Positions 10,323 to 21,311 are shown, counted from the stretch's first letter. The stretch is 64,000 bases of DNA from Eledone cirrhosa (GCA_964016885.1 OZ024744.1:64805047-64869046); one strand, 5' to 3'. Notes: generated by a model from the letters alone, not told the origin. A program made the numbers and translations.

Positions 10323-10507
10323 CTGTAAATGAGATTGGTGTTAGGAAAGGTATCCAGCTGTAGAAACCTAGCCCAAATCAGTTCTGTGTGAGCAAGACAC
10401 GGTCAACTTACCGGGCATTGTTCACAACAGGACACTTGTCTAATCCATGCTAACATGGGAAAATGGACATTAAACGGTGATGATAATGATGATGATGATA
10501 TATATAT
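10323..10507 (+). mobile_element. Conserved LINE 3' tail after the array
   Basis: AGATTGGTGTTAGGAAAGG, TATCCAGCTGTAGAAACC, CAGTTCTGTGTGAGCAAGAC, CCATGCTAACATGGGAAAAT and TTAAACGGTGATGATAATGA in this order, ending in GATGAT and TA repeats. The same tail is found at 7599, 10866, 24000, 41740, 53360 and, reversed, 61303. Confidence 0.92.
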
Positions 10508-10703
10508 ATAATTGTTTCTACTTTTGGCACAAGGCCAGCAATTACCCCAGTGCATTACTGGTACTTTATTTTATCTATCCCGTAAGGATGAAAGGCAAAG
10601 TTAACCTCGGTGGGATTTGAACTCAGAGCGTAAAGGGCCCTGACTCTATGCTGCAAAGCATGGTGTCTGACTCTCTACTGATACTGCCAATCCACCGCCC
10701 TTA
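10508..10703 (-). mobile_element. OK-type tRNA-SINE
   Basis: Near-consensus minus copy: ATTGTTTCTACTTTTGGCAC, TACCCCAGTGCATTACTGGT, CCCGTAAGGATGAAAGGCAA, ending CTGCCAATCCACCGCC. It directly abuts the TA/GAT tail of the LINE. Confidence 0.95.
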
Positions 10704-10865
10704 TATATAATACATGTAAATTAACTATAGTACTAACACACCATGATTCAGAATAAAGGCACATACAATATATACAATATATTTAAGTATAAATTTAGTC
10801 AATCATTTAGTTACACAGAGAGTATTTAAAACCTTGTCCATATCACAGCTTCCTTGATATTGAGT

Positions 10866-11017
10866 TAATGTGGTTGGTGTTAGGAAGGGCATTCAGCTGT
10901 AAAAAACCTTCCGTGCGAGCGAGACATGGTCTCCACATCAAATGGAACAAAACCGTCTAACCCTTGCTAACGTGGAAGATGGATGTTAAACGACGATGAT
11001 GATGATGATGATGATGA

Positions 11018-11053
<36 letters not shown>
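10866..11053 (+). mobile_element. LINE 3' tail, strongly 5'-truncated, with (GAT)n(TA)n
   Basis: GGTTGGTGTTAGGAAGGGCA, TCAGCTGTAAAAAACC, ACCGTCTAACCCTTGCTAAC, GATGTTAAACGACGATGATG, then microsatellite. No 48-bp unit is present. Confidence 0.9.
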
Positions 11054-11055
<2 letters not shown>

Positions 11056-11134
11056 GCCTACTCATGTTCAGATACTGAGCTACAAAAGGCAGTATAGTCT
11101 AATAGATTTTATAAATTAACCATTTTCTTTTTGA

Positions 11135-11260
11135 AAGGTTATTTACATAAAGTGAAGGCTTGACCAACTAGTATTAATTAGTAATAGAACTAATACAGGA
11201 TGATTCATATAATTAATACTAGTCAGTCGAGCCTGCATTATATGTAAATAAGCTTTTAAT
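11135..11260. repeat. Imperfect inverted repeat, 48-bp arms
   Basis: Left arm 11135-11182 and right arm 11213-11260 are reverse complements with several mismatches (ACTAGTATTAATTA meets TAATTAATACTAGT), separated by 30 bases. Could be a hairpin-like MITE. Confidence 0.75.
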
Positions 11261-11319
11261 TTACAGAACCATTAGAATGTCGGTCAAAATATCTTGCAAA
11301 CAAGGGTGTATATGAAGAC

Positions 11320-11500
11320 TTATACACCTTTATATATAAACATATGTATTATATACACCCTTATATATAAACATATATATATATATATACTCTCTTATAT
11401 ATACACATATGTATACATCCTTATATATAAACATATATATACTCTTAGATATAAACATATATGATTATATACATATATGTATATATATATCTCGTATGTA
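11320..11500. repeat. AT-rich tandem (ATACACCCTTATATATAAAC-like)
   Basis: Repeats of CTTATATATAAACATATAT with variable length; simple-sequence derived. Confidence 0.8.
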
Positions 11501-11504
11501 TATA

Positions 11505-12150
11505 TCTATATATTAATTTCAACAATGTCAGTATTCCGTGTGTCATAATTCTCGATTATCATTGGTTCATAGGTTTCAAACAACTCCGCCCACCTCAACG
11601 ACGCCAAACTTAAATTAATATGCATAATGCCAATGAGGGAGTGAGAGGAGAGAGTAAGAAACAGAGAGGCAAAGTAAACGCTGTGTTGGATACACTATGT
11701 ATATGTGTCAGTGTAGAGACATGTGTGTGGAAATAAGAGGGAAGGAAAGCAATAACTATTAACATGTGTGCGTGTGTATGTACGTGCGCGTATGTTTATG
11801 TGTGTGTGCGTGCAGCGTTCCACAGGAAGTAAAAACTATCAACATGTGTGCATGTGTGTGTAAGTGCACGGGTGCGTGTGTAACTTTGCGTGCGTGTGTG
11901 CGTTTCCATGCGTGTATGTGTGTGTACGTGCGGCATTCCACAATTGCCACGCAGTTTATCTGTCTGTGAGCCTGTCTGTCAGTCTAACATACACAGAGTT
12001 GTGAAGGGAGTAAATAGGGACCTTTTTTTACATTGACGGACATATTTTATATTTATTATTGTGTCATTTTTTTGACAATTGCTCGAAATGAATACTGATA
12101 ATAAAAGCAATTCATCTGTTTACCCGGGCGAAGCTGGGTACGTCAGCTAG
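11505..12150 (+). mobile_element. Non-autonomous Helitron candidate
   Basis: The right end has the Helitron pattern: a hairpin (ACCCGGGCGAAGCTGGGT, six-pair stem with one G-T) followed by ACGTCAG and terminal CTAG at 12147-12150, then T. A plausible left end A|TC lies at 11504-11506 (TCTATATATTAATTTC). The interior contains GT-rich repeats and no Rep/helicase. The 3' end is the stronger evidence; the left end is inferred. Confidence 0.55.
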
Positions 12151-12209
12151 TATATATACATGTGTGTAAAAGGTAAACACATATATACAGATATATAAAA
12201 GTTTAAGCT

Positions 12210-12608
12210 GTGATCATCATCGTCATCATTGTTTCTATGTTTGTTTTTCCAGGCTAGCATGGGTTGTATGGGTTCTTCCCAGCATATGTCTCTCCACTCG
12301 CCACATCATCTCTGTGCCTTTCAGTGATTTGAGATTAACACTCATCACCTTTGTCAAGGTCTTTTTGGTCTACCTCTACTGCGGATTCCTTGCACTGGGA
12401 TTTCCTGGCAATTCTTCATCCATAAGTATCACATGTCTGTACCAATGCAATCTTCTCTCCTGTACACCACTTTGAATACCTCTTAAATTCAACTTCTCCC
12501 TCAGTTCATCTAAGCTCTGCCTTTCTCTCATATTTACATTGCACATCCAATGAAGCATGGTTCCTTCATCTGCAGTCACAGCCCATGTTTCACTACCATG
12601 CAACATTG
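12210..12608 (-). pseudogene. LINE C-terminal domain remnant, minus strand
   Basis: The minus strand encodes MLHGSETWAVTADEGTMLHW followed by MCNVNMRERQSLDELREKLN and LHWYRHV, the C-terminal region seen in full at 39270-39500. It ends in a degenerate tail with (GAT)n-like sequence near 12213-12232. There is no 48-bp unit between coding end and tail. Several frame differences; not functional. Confidence 0.85.
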
Positions 12609-12657
12609 CATTTTTTTAAGTGTTCATACATACATTAAAATCTTTTATTATAATATT

Positions 12658-12757
12658 ATTTAACTTTGCCTTTCATCCTTACGGGGTCGATAAAATAAAG
12701 AACCAGTAATACACTGGGTAATTGCTGGCCTTGTGCCTAACGTAGAAACAATTATAA
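12658..12757 (+). mobile_element. OK-type tRNA-SINE, 5'-truncated
   Basis: Begins at TAACTTTGCCTTTCATCCTT, continues GGGTCGATAAAATAAAG and ends CGTAGAAACAATTATAAT. The tRNA-like head is missing. Confidence 0.92.
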
Positions 12758-13306
12758 TATTATTAAGTTTTTTTTGTTGTCATCCTGAGATTCCTATCTT
12801 CACTGGTGGCTCACCTAACAGAGGTAACTGGTGAAGCTTATGAGGGCGTTTGGTTGTTCCAGCGCATCAGCCTCGCCATCACCAGAGGTAACGCTGTGAA
12901 CGTGCTGGCTTGCCTCAAAAATCCTTAGAGAGGTTTCCCAGTGCTTCTTGTGATACTGTTATCTTTTACTCTGGTAGTGGCCTAGTTGTCCACCCCTTTC
13001 GCCTGCCTTTTGTTGTATGTGGTCCTAAATGGGTGTTAATTGCTTTTGTGTTTTTTTCCATTTTTTTCTTTTCTCTTTCTCCCCCCTCCTTCCCTTCCCT
13101 ATATAGTATATTTGTTTGTGCTTTCGTTCTGTAAGCATTGTATTATTGTATTTATTTTTTAAAACAGTATAATGGTAGACGTGCAGTATTAAAATTCTAC
13201 ATGTTCCAAACATCAGCTCACTAACAAAAAGGTTATTTTAATAAATTCTTCAAAATCATAGATGATTTTTCAAAATTATTTGAAGCATTTGCTGTATGCT
13301 TCATTA
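12758..13306. other. Unassigned sequence
   Basis: 12770-13030 is somewhat GC-richer (CATCACCAGAGGTAACGC) but has no convincing ORF or family match. The remainder is AT-rich. Confidence 0.4.
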
Positions 13307-13602
13307 GAAGGAGTATAGCTATGTGGTTAGGGTATTCAGTTTATAATCATAAGGTCGTGAGTTTGATTCTCGGTGGCATGTTATGTCCTTGAGTAAGATA
13401 CTTTCATGCTGCTCCAGTCCACTCAGCTGAGTTGTATCAGTAGTTTGAATGGCCAGCCTTGTCACATTCTGTATCACACTGTATCTCCCTGAGAACTACG
13501 TTAAGGGTACGTGTGTATGTGGAATACTTACACGTTAATTCCATGAACATGTTGTTCCATTGAACGGATCAATTGGGACACTCATCGTCGTAACCGACGG
13601 AA
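13307..13602 (+). mobile_element. tRNA-derived SINE, OR2-like
   Basis: Head with AGCTATGTGGTTAGGG (A box region) and GAGTTTGATTCTCGG (B box), then TGTCCTTGAGTAAGATACTT, CTGCTCCAGTCCACTCAGCT and a 3' part with ATCTCCCTGAGAACTACGTT. The 3' part recurs at 33280-33420. Confidence 0.75.
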
Positions 13603-13879
13603 TGCCTCATTGTAATGAAAGGAGTAAATAAGGACAGAAAGGAAAAAAACTAGCCAGAATGTATGGCAGGGTTAAAGAATAATTAGTCTGGCCTTCTCTG
13701 GAATCAATGTGAATCTGTTGGTTTAATGAGCATTCATGGAGATATTGCTTACAGTGAGAAAATCTTCCATTCTTGCTGTCAATCAAAATGACAACTTTCA
13801 ACATTATAGAACATGATTAAATGGTTGATATTTTGATGCCATATAAATACATTTCTTTAATAACATAAATAGCTAGGTA

Positions 13880-14531
13880 CCTTGTTGTTGTTGTCGTTGT
13901 TGTTGTTGTAGTAGCTGTTATTGTTGTTTATATTGCTGTTATTGGTGAGGGTGGGAAGTAGGGGTCCTGTAGTTTCATTTGGTTTTCGTTTCTGTTGTAG
14001 TTGTTTGTTAGTGCATTTCGTGTTGTTATTGTTGCTGTTAGGGCGGTGGATTGACAGTATCGGTAGAGAGTCGGACGCCATGCTTTCTAGCATAGTTACG
14101 TCCCTTTACAGTCTGAGTTCAAATCCCGCCGAGGTTGACTTTGCCTTTCATCCTTACGGGGTCGATAAAATAAAGTACCAGTAATGCACTGGTTAATTGC
14201 TGGCCTTGTGCCTAAAGTAGAAACAGTTATTGTTGCTTTTATTGTTGTTGTTTTTATGGTTGTTGTTGTTGGTGTAGTTGTTGGGGGAATTTGTTGTTTT
14301 TATTGTTGTTGCTTTTATAGCTGTTGTTGTTGTTGCTGTTGTTGTTGATGTTGTTGTTGTTGATGTTGCATTTGGTGTGGTTATTGTTGCTTTTATGGTT
14401 GTTGTGATTATTTTTGTTATAGCTGTTATAACTGTGATTGCAGTTGTAGTTGTTATGTGGTTATTGTGTCTGTTGTTGCATTTGTTGTTGGAATTATTGT
14501 TGTTGTTATTGTTATGTGATTGTTGTGGTAT

Positions 14532-14566
<35 letters not shown>

Positions 14567-14640
14567 ACAGCAGCAGTTGTTGTTACAGTGGTAATCATTG
14601 TTTTAGTTAATATAGTTGTTTGTTGTTGTAGGTTGATTTT
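13880..14640. repeat. TTG/TTA trinucleotide-rich region
   Basis: Long blocks of (TTG)n, (GTT)n and (AGT)n on both sides of a SINE (14040-14232). Open frames here are runs of V, C and S caused by the repeats. Confidence 0.85.
14040..14232 (+). mobile_element. OK-type tRNA-SINE, near consensus
   Basis: Complete copy: AGGGCGGTGGATTGACAGTA head, TCGGTAGAGAGTCGGACGCC, B box GTTCAAATCCCGCC, body GGGGTCGATAAAATAAAGTA and tail GTAGAAACAGTTATTG. It reads like a tRNA gene at the 5' end, but the body and tail show it is a retroposon. Confidence 0.95.
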
Positions 14641-14802
14641 GGCCTTGAATGCAAAAATGATGAATGGTGCCTAAAAAGAAATGACTCAAGTATGCTCCAA
14701 TGGATGTGTAATAGTTGGTTTAAGAGGAATGAAATCGAATGTGCAAGAAAGAAGACTGTTGGTATAGTTGTATGATGTATATGGGGGATGTCAGTTGTTT
14801 AA

Positions 14803-15021
14803 CCCTTTAGCATTTACACTGGTCAAATCTGGCCAGAATTCTCTCGCCTCTGTTCTGTTCAAACCAGCCATAACTGGCCACATGTACCAATGTTAAGGTA
14901 TTGTTCTCAAAATAAATAATATCAAAATCTCATAGATTTGATATTATATGAGATTATGTGAGGTAAAGCCTTTACCATGAAAATACAATAGTAAATATAG
15001 AGTAATGTAAATGCTAAAGGG
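14803..15021. mobile_element. TTAA MITE, CCCTTTAGCATTTA family, copy 1
   Basis: Terminal inverted repeats CCCTTTAGCATTTA / TAAATGCTAAAGGG, with TTAA directly outside on both sides (14799-14802, 15022-15025). TTAA target plus CCC-starting ends is the piggyBac pattern. The interior contains GTTAAGGTATTGTTCTCAAA and GAGGTAAAGCCTTTACCATG. No coding capacity. At least ten copies in this window. Confidence 0.9.
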
Positions 15022-15321
15022 TTAAAGAAGTGCTGAGTGCTTGAAGAGTTAGGAACTTGTACAAAAGGCAGACATAGAAATATGTAGGAATGAAGTGGTG
15101 AAGATGACACTCACAACAGAAGTGACAAAGGGTTGTGTTGATTTAAGGGTACACTGTGTTGGAAAAGATTTGTAACAAGGTACCATATATGCTCTCATTA
15201 AGTCCCTTCTACTGTCCTAATCCATTATATAAACCTCCTTATCTCTTCAGCTATCCCCTCTAATGATCTGTGCAATGCCACCATGTAGCAAGGTGTAGCT
15301 ATACTTGATTCCTACACATTC

Positions 15322-16012
15322 ACTGTTCTTTCTACATTCTGAGTTCAAATCTCGCCAAGGTCAACTTTGCCTTTCATTCTTTTGAGGTTGATAAAATAAA
15401 GTACCAGTTAATTACTGGGGTTGGTATAATTGACTTTTTCCTCCCCTTCAAATTGCTGGCCTTGTGCCTAAAGTATAAATAGTTATTATTATTATCATTA
15501 TCACTAGGGCGGTGAGTTGGCAGTAGAGGGTCGGACGTCATGCTTTGCAACATAGAGTTATGGCCCTTTATGGTCTGAATTCAAATCCCGCTGAGGTTAA
15601 CTTTGCCTTTCATCCTTACACGGTCGTTAAAATAAAGTACCTGTAATGCACTGGGATAATTGCTGGCCTTGTGCTAAAAGTAGAAACAATTATTATCACT
15701 CAACCATCCAAGGTCAATAAAATAAAGTAGCAGTAAAGTACTAGGTAGATTTAATGAACTTTCCCCAACCATCAAATTTCAGGCCTTGTGCTTAAATTAG
15801 AAACCTTTATTATCTGGTAGAGCGTCGGACACCATGCATAGAGGTATGACTCTTTATGTTCTGATTTCAAATTCTGCCAAGGCTAGCTTTGCCTTTCATC
15901 CTTAAGGAGTAGAGAAAATAAAGTACCAGTAATACACTGGGGCAGATTTAATTGATTTACCCCTTCCCTTCAATTTGCTAGTCTTGTGCCAAATGTAGAA
16001 ACTATTAGTATC
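15322..16012 (+). mobile_element. Cluster of four OK-type tRNA-SINEs, same strand
   Basis: Copies about 15322-15484 (head truncated), 15507-15693 (complete: CTAGGGCGGTGAGTTGGCAG to AGAAACAATTATTATC), 15697-15812 (5'-truncated) and 15815-16010. Each carries the AATAAAGTA(C/G)CAGTA body and a ...CCTTGTGC... end. Several retain (ATT)n-like tails, consistent with repeated insertion into earlier tails. Confidence 0.88.
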
Positions 16013-16246
16013 ACTATTACTGAACCTTCCTCCTCCACAGTTACCTATCTATCTTAGCCATTGTCTGTAGCTTACAATTGCAATAATCTTATAACACACA
16101 CACACACACAGTACTAGAGGCATATCTAGCAGTACCCAAGAAATAAAGTAGTCAGTTCATGGCTATTTAAAAAAAAAAAAAAATCATGATAATTCATGGT
16201 GAACTCTGACTATTTCAGCCATCATCTCACTCTTGGTCATAGCATC

Positions 16247-16403
16247 ATAATTATCTCACATAATATTGAATTTATGAGATTTTGATATTATTTATTTTGA
16301 GAACAATACCTTAACATCAGTGTGAGTGGCCAGTTACAGCCAGTTTGAACAGAAAGAAGTGAGAGAATTCTGGCCAGTTATGGCTGGTTTAAGTGCTAAA
16401 GGG
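16247..16403. mobile_element. TTAA MITE, truncated
   Basis: Interior and right end of the CCCTTTAGCATTTA family (GAGATTTTGATATTATTTAT to GTGCTAAAGGG, then TTAA). The left terminus is missing. Confidence 0.85.
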
Positions 16404-16479
16404 TTAATAGCAGTAGATTTCTTTTAGTTATTGTGGATTTAGTAAATGTGCAGATGTTGTACAATGAAAATATGTTTAA

Positions 16480-16686
16480 CCCTTTAGCATTTACATTACT
16501 CTATATATACTATTGTATTTTCATGGTAAAGGCTTTACCTCACATAATATCGAATCTATGAGATTTTGAATGTATTTATTTTGAGAACAATACCTTAACA
16601 TCAGTTTGAGCGATGAGTTACAGCCAGTTTGAACAGAAAGAGGTAGTGAATTCTGGCTGGTTTTGGCCGGTTTGAACATTAAAGGG
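16480..16686. mobile_element. TTAA MITE, CCCTTTAGCATTTA family
   Basis: Starts CCCTTTAGCATTTACATTAC after TTAA (16476-16479), ends ACATTAAAGGG before TTAA (16687-16690). Orientation opposite to copy 1. Confidence 0.9.
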
Positions 16687-17035
16687 TTAATAAATTTAGG
16701 AAGAAATGTACTAAAATTCTTTTTTTCTCAAAATGTCCTTGTAAAACCAGGGGGCATCTTATACAATAGGCCAGCAAATATAGTAGTTTTTATTTAGTTC
16801 CAGGTAACCCTTGATATAACAGACCTATGATCAAATACATTCCAGCCATTACCATCCTGTATTTTGTATATCTAGGACTACATTATACAATGTGTTCTTT
16901 TTATATTGTTTTTTTTGTGTATGTGTATTTTTTTGTGTATGTGTATGACTGTAGGGTATGAATTGACAGATTTTGGCTGCTATTTTTAGCTTGTTGAGCA
17001 ACTTTGCAGATGATGTTCCCTTTGCTGGCTTGTTG

Positions 17036-17262
17036 ATGTAGCTGTTGTTGTTGTTGTTGTTGTCGTTGCTGTTGTTGTTGTCGTTGCTGCTGTTGTTGTT
17101 GATGTCATTTCTTGTGAATATTTAATATAGTAAGTAGAAAATGACAACAACAAAAACAACAACAACATCAAAACCAACAACAACAACAACAACCAACAAA
17201 AAACAAAGCAAACACAAAAATAACAAAACCAACAACAAACAAAAACAACCATGGTTGATTGT
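17036..17262. repeat. (GTT)n and (AAC)n facing blocks
   Basis: (TTG)n at 17036-17102 followed by (CAA)n at 17142-17250; the two can pair as an imperfect hairpin. No gene. Confidence 0.85.
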
Positions 17263-17654
17263 GTCTAACCTAGACTGAATAATTGCCTGTTTCAAGTTCA
17301 AATTGTGTTAATGTCCAGGAAGAAGGGATTAGGAAATAGAAATTTTAATGTCAGCCTTTTTTTTTATTATTATTTTTATGTTGCTAAAAGTGGGAACACT
17401 GTAACATTTCTTTCAGTTTATTACTTGGGAAATAATATGTTGCAGAGTTATCTAACTTAGTTCTGACATTTTTCAGTTGACCCTAACTTCCTGTAAGCAT
17501 GACCCCTACATATTGACTTCACTATCATCAACTATCTCTCTCTCTCTCTTTCACTCTGAAGATTTCAAAATAATTCATACTGAAGGCTATTTTAGACTGT
17601 AACCTGTAATTATTACACTGACCCTGTTAGCATCGTATCTGCTTATGTTTCAAG

Positions 17655-17935
17655 AGCACACACACACACACACCCACACACACCCACACGCTCACACACT
17701 CACACACATACACACACTCAAACGCACACACAGACACACACACACATAATCACACATACACACAAACATAAATATATACACATATACATACATACGCACA
17801 TCCTCACACATACAAACGCAATGAAATACACAATCGCATTCAAACATAATCACATATATATATATATACATAAACGCAAACATGCACACAATAACAAACA
17901 CACACACACACAATTATATACATGTATGCACCACC
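17655..17935. repeat. CA-rich microsatellite block
   Basis: ACACAC tracts with CATA and CGCA interruptions. Confidence 0.9.
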
Positions 17936-18298
17936 CTCATGTACAGCCCCCCTCCCCCCAAAAAAAACAACAAAAAAAACATACCCCATGAATTGGAAGT
18001 GGTGCTAAAAATATAATGTTGCTACCGTGAAGATTTGCATAGAGAGAGAAGGGAAATGAAAAGATGTTATTTATTTTAGACTTTCACACTGTTATGATGT
18101 TAATACAACAGAAGGTATTAATATAATCTAAGTTGCCTTCGAGGTACTAATAACTAAAGGTAAGAGTAACAATATTTACTGATCTGAATTGGACATCAAC
18201 TCACTGTGAACAATTATATGGAAGTTCCATTGTTGCCTCAGTATTATTTATCAAGGAAATGGAATGTATTAAAAATTTAAAAGAAAACAGGGAAAATA

Positions 18299-18447
18299 AT
18301 GGTTTCTACTATAGGCAGAAGGCCAGTAATTTGGGGAGAACGGAAAAATCGATTAAAACAACCCCAGTACATTACTGGTACTTTATTTTATCGACCCCGT
18401 AAGGATGAAAGCAAAGTTAATGTTGGCAGGATTTGAAATCAGAATGC
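18299..18447 (-). mobile_element. OK-type tRNA-SINE, head-truncated
   Basis: TGGTTTCTACTATAGGCAGA through CGTAAGGATGAAAGCAAAGT to GGATTTGAAATCAGAATG, then replaced by a CA-rich microsatellite (18447-18540). Confidence 0.88.
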
Positions 18448-18559
18448 ACACACATGCACACACAGATATGAGCACACATGCACACACAAACATACATGCA
18501 CACACAGACACATACATACACATATACTCATGCACATAAATGGTATTAGAGGCATGTAA

Positions 18560-18780
18560 AATAAATGTTTCTACTTTAGACACAAGGCCAGCAATTTGGG
18601 GAGAGAGGGAAAATCGATTAAATGAACCCCAGTGCAGTACTAGTACTTTATTTTATCGACCCTGTAAGGATGAAAGGTAAAGTTAACCTTGGCGGGATTT
18701 GAAATCAGAACGTAAAGGGCCATAACTGTATGCTGCAAAGCATGGTGTCTGCCACTCTGCCAATACTGTCAATCCACAAG
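18560..18780 (-). mobile_element. OK-type tRNA-SINE
   Basis: Complete minus copy from AAATGTTTCTACTTTAGACA to TACTGTCAATCCACAAG. Confidence 0.92.
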
Positions 18781-19094
18781 AAGAAAAAAGTAGGGGAGAA
18801 CATGAAGTCATGCACTCTCAATCCCATACCACAACAAGGGACACTGGAGCTTCCCTGTAACAATTTTTTAAGTAAGTCAACACACATGCAGCATTGTTGA
18901 GGGAGATAGCAAGGCTAAGATGCTGAAATAATCAAGCACTCTCACTGGGAGCATTACAGTAAGAAGAGTCACCAACAATGACAAGAACTTCTTTTTCAGC
19001 AGCCCAGATGCCCCAAATGTTTCAAACACGACAGGCTAAAAATAACCAGAATTGTGTTTACCTTTCAGAAATGTAATGTTGAATCCCAAATCTC

Positions 19095-19300
19095 AAATCC
19101 TAAATCCAGGGCCTTCTCACTTCTGTTGGAGGAACCTCTCTCTGGTTGACCTCCACCGCTTCCTGTCTCTGATTAGATCATCACACCATCTGGTCTTTGG
19201 CCACCCTCTGGTTCTTTTCCACTGCCTTGGTGTCCACTCTAATAGTTCACCTGTTGTCTCTGAAAGGAGAGACGAGGCTAGCTGATCTATGTTGACTAAA
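19095..19300 (-). pseudogene. LINE C-terminal remnant (GWPKTRWCDDL type)
   Basis: The minus strand encodes ELLEWTPRQWKRTRGWPKTR then WCDDLIRDRKRWRSTRERFL, resembling the C-terminal GRPxxRWxDD motif of many non-LTR retrotransposon proteins. A homologous, more degraded copy lies at 29517-29760 on the same strand (shared GGGCCTTCTCACT and TGACCTCCACC). Stops flank both. Confidence 0.6.
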
Positions 19301-19318
19301 GACAAATGAAACATTTAA

Positions 19319-19535
19319 CCATTTAGCATTTAAACCAGCCGTATCCGGCCAGAATTCTTTCACCTCTTTCTATTCAATTCGGCTGTAACTGGCTGCTCAT
19401 ACTGATGTTAAGGTATTGTTCTCAAAATAAATAATATCAAAATCTCATAGATTCTCTATTGTATGACATATGTGAGGTAAAGCTTTTACCGTGAAAATAC
19501 AATAGTAAATATAGAGTAATGTAAATGCTAAAGGG
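19319..19535. mobile_element. TTAA MITE, CCCTTTAGCATTTA family
   Basis: Flanked by TTAA (19315-19318, 19536-19539); ends CCATTTAGCATTTAAACC and GTAAATGCTAAAGGG. Confidence 0.9.
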
Positions 19536-19959
19536 TTAATCTGTCAAACTATGCAGATCCCAAGTCAAATGATATCCACCATAACAATAAACGAATCTTA
19601 GATGATATTGATCCAAAGTAAAAACGACTTACACCCAATATACCCTCTAAACTGTGTGGTCATTGTATTGGTGCCACACACATCAAAATTCTGCTACTCA
19701 GTAGTTTTGAAATATTGCTGTACGGTAGTTTCGTATCAAAATATTTTTGCTCAAAGCATTAAATGTTCTGTTCAGTGGTTGGGGAAATTTAGAAGGAACA
19801 TTGCATATGGAACATTGCTTATCTCTTAACAATAAATGAGTTTTGTTGAAATGAAAGAAATCGAAATATTCACTGATATAATAAAACCCCCCAAAATTTA
19901 GTTTTTGCAAAAAGATATGGTCCTTAATCTTGGGTAATACCGAAAGAATACGATCATGA

Positions 19960-20330
19960 TTACAAGCGGCCAAAATGGGAATACTCCAAAGGGTCTTTGG
20001 AGCAACGTTACTCAATAGAGTGCGTTGCTCGGAGGTCAGAGAGTCACTCCAGGTAGAGCCGCTACTTCTCCGAATTGAGAGATCACAGCTCCGATACTAT
20101 GGGCATGTGGTTAGAATGTCCCAGGAAAGAATCACTGAACAGATTTTCCGGGCAAAACCAACGGGTAGGAGACCCAGTGTTAGACCCGAACAAGATGGTT
20201 GGGTAATATCCATGAGCTTGGCTGGTCATGCTTGGGGATCCAGCCAGATCAGGAGGAAATTGCTGCGTCTGACAGGACCTACTGGAGGGAGTGTTTGAGG
20301 ACTCTGCCTCCCACGACCCTCTCAGGAAGG
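19960..20330 (+). pseudogene. LINE C-terminal remnant (RIERSQLRYYGHV type)
   Basis: An open stretch encodes ILQRVFGATLLNRVRCSEVR, ESLQVEPLLLRIERSQLRYY and GHVVRMSQERITEQIF followed by a GRRP motif. This is the pattern after the RT domain in many invertebrate LINEs (RxxQLRWxGHVxRM...GRRP). The upstream RT is absent. 7895-8052 is a second fragment of it. Confidence 0.75.
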
Positions 20331-20332
20331 TA

Positions 20333-20682
20333 GTGAATTGGCAGAGTTGTTAAAATGTTGAATAGAATGCTTTATTGTATTCTGGTTCTCTGCTTTCTGA
20401 GTTCAAATACCACCATTTTCAACTTTGCCTTTCATCCTTCTGAGGTTGATAAAAGAAGTACTTGTCCAGCACTGAGGTCAATTCTTCTTCTATATCTTTT
20501 TCTCCCTTCCCTTTTTCTCCCTTCCCTTCTTAACCCCCTCTCTCTTTCTCTGTCTTTTTCTCTCTCCTTCTCTTGAAGAAATCAGCTGTGTTCATGCCTG
20601 GTGAGGAAGACATACCCTATACCATGACAGCGCCCCTATGATCCCACCAGGTGTTATGGGTCCATACAAACATATATATTGG
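20333..20682 (+). mobile_element. tRNA-SINE variant with long 3' region
   Basis: Head AGTGAATTGGCAGAGTTGTT, B-box-like GAGTTCAAATACCACC, then ACTTTGCCTTTCATCCTTCT, and a distinctive 3' part (GAAATCAGCTGTGTTCATGC, ATGACAGCGCCCCTATGA, GGTGTTATGGGTCCATAC). The 3' part is shared with 31975-32228. Probably a separate octopus SINE subfamily (OR1-like by memory). Confidence 0.7.
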
Positions 20683-20934
20683 TTTGTATAATCAATGGAA
20701 AAGGAACCCAACTGACTGAGTTGATGTAGGTGCAGCTATAGATTGGGATACTAGTTGTTTGTATGCAGACATTGGCATTGCACGGTGTCTGTGATTAAGT
20801 TACTGGATTCTCCTTGTCTCAGACTATGTCGACTATGTTGAAATAAGTACCATACATACATAGAGGGTAAGGTGTCAGCTATTGACACAAGTAAGAGAAT
20901 GTTAGCCACTATTTATAGAAAATGTTTGATTTTT

Positions 20935-21102
20935 TGGCAGAAGCAGTTACATCCCGTTATATTCTGAGTTCAAATCACACCAAGATCAACTTTGCCTTTC
21001 AGGTTGATTGAATAAAGTACCAGTCATATACTGAGATTGATACAGTTGACTTTCCATTTTCTAAAATTGTTGGCCTTGTGTCTAAATTAGAAATCATTTA
21101 GT
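20935..21102 (+). mobile_element. OK-type tRNA-SINE, divergent fragment
   Basis: GAGTTCAAATCACACC, ACTTTGCCTTTCAGGTTGAT, AATAAAGTACCAGTCATATA and GTTGGCCTTGTGTCTAAATT in order. Confidence 0.8.
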
Positions 21103-21138
21103 TGGTATTTGTAACATAACATAAAAAAAGGTTCTTAA

Positions 21139-21311
21139 CCCTTTAACATTTAAACCATCTATATCCGGCCAGAATTCTCTCCCCTCTTTCTGTTTAAACT
21201 GGCTGTAACTGGCCACTTATAGATTCAATATTATGTGAGATAATTCTGTGAAATAAAGTTTTTACCATGAAAATATAATAGTATATATAGAGTAATGTAA
21301 ATGATAAAGGG
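21139..21311. mobile_element. TTAA MITE with internal deletion
   Basis: TTAA on both sides (21135-21138, 21312-21315), ends CCCTTTAACATTTAAACC and GTAAATGATAAAGGG. About 45 bp shorter than other copies; the GTTAAGGTATTGTTCTC segment is missing. Confidence 0.88.

Noticed and set aside
14040..14110. tRNA gene (A and B boxes at the SINE heads)
   Set aside because: The tRNA-like part is followed by a constant SINE body and (ATT)n tail in about 30 copies, lacks a clean acceptor stem and carries target-site duplications. These are tRNA-derived retroposons.
14278..14674. Hydrophobic V/L/C-rich open frames that might be membrane proteins
   Set aside because: They are GTT/TTG repeat translations.
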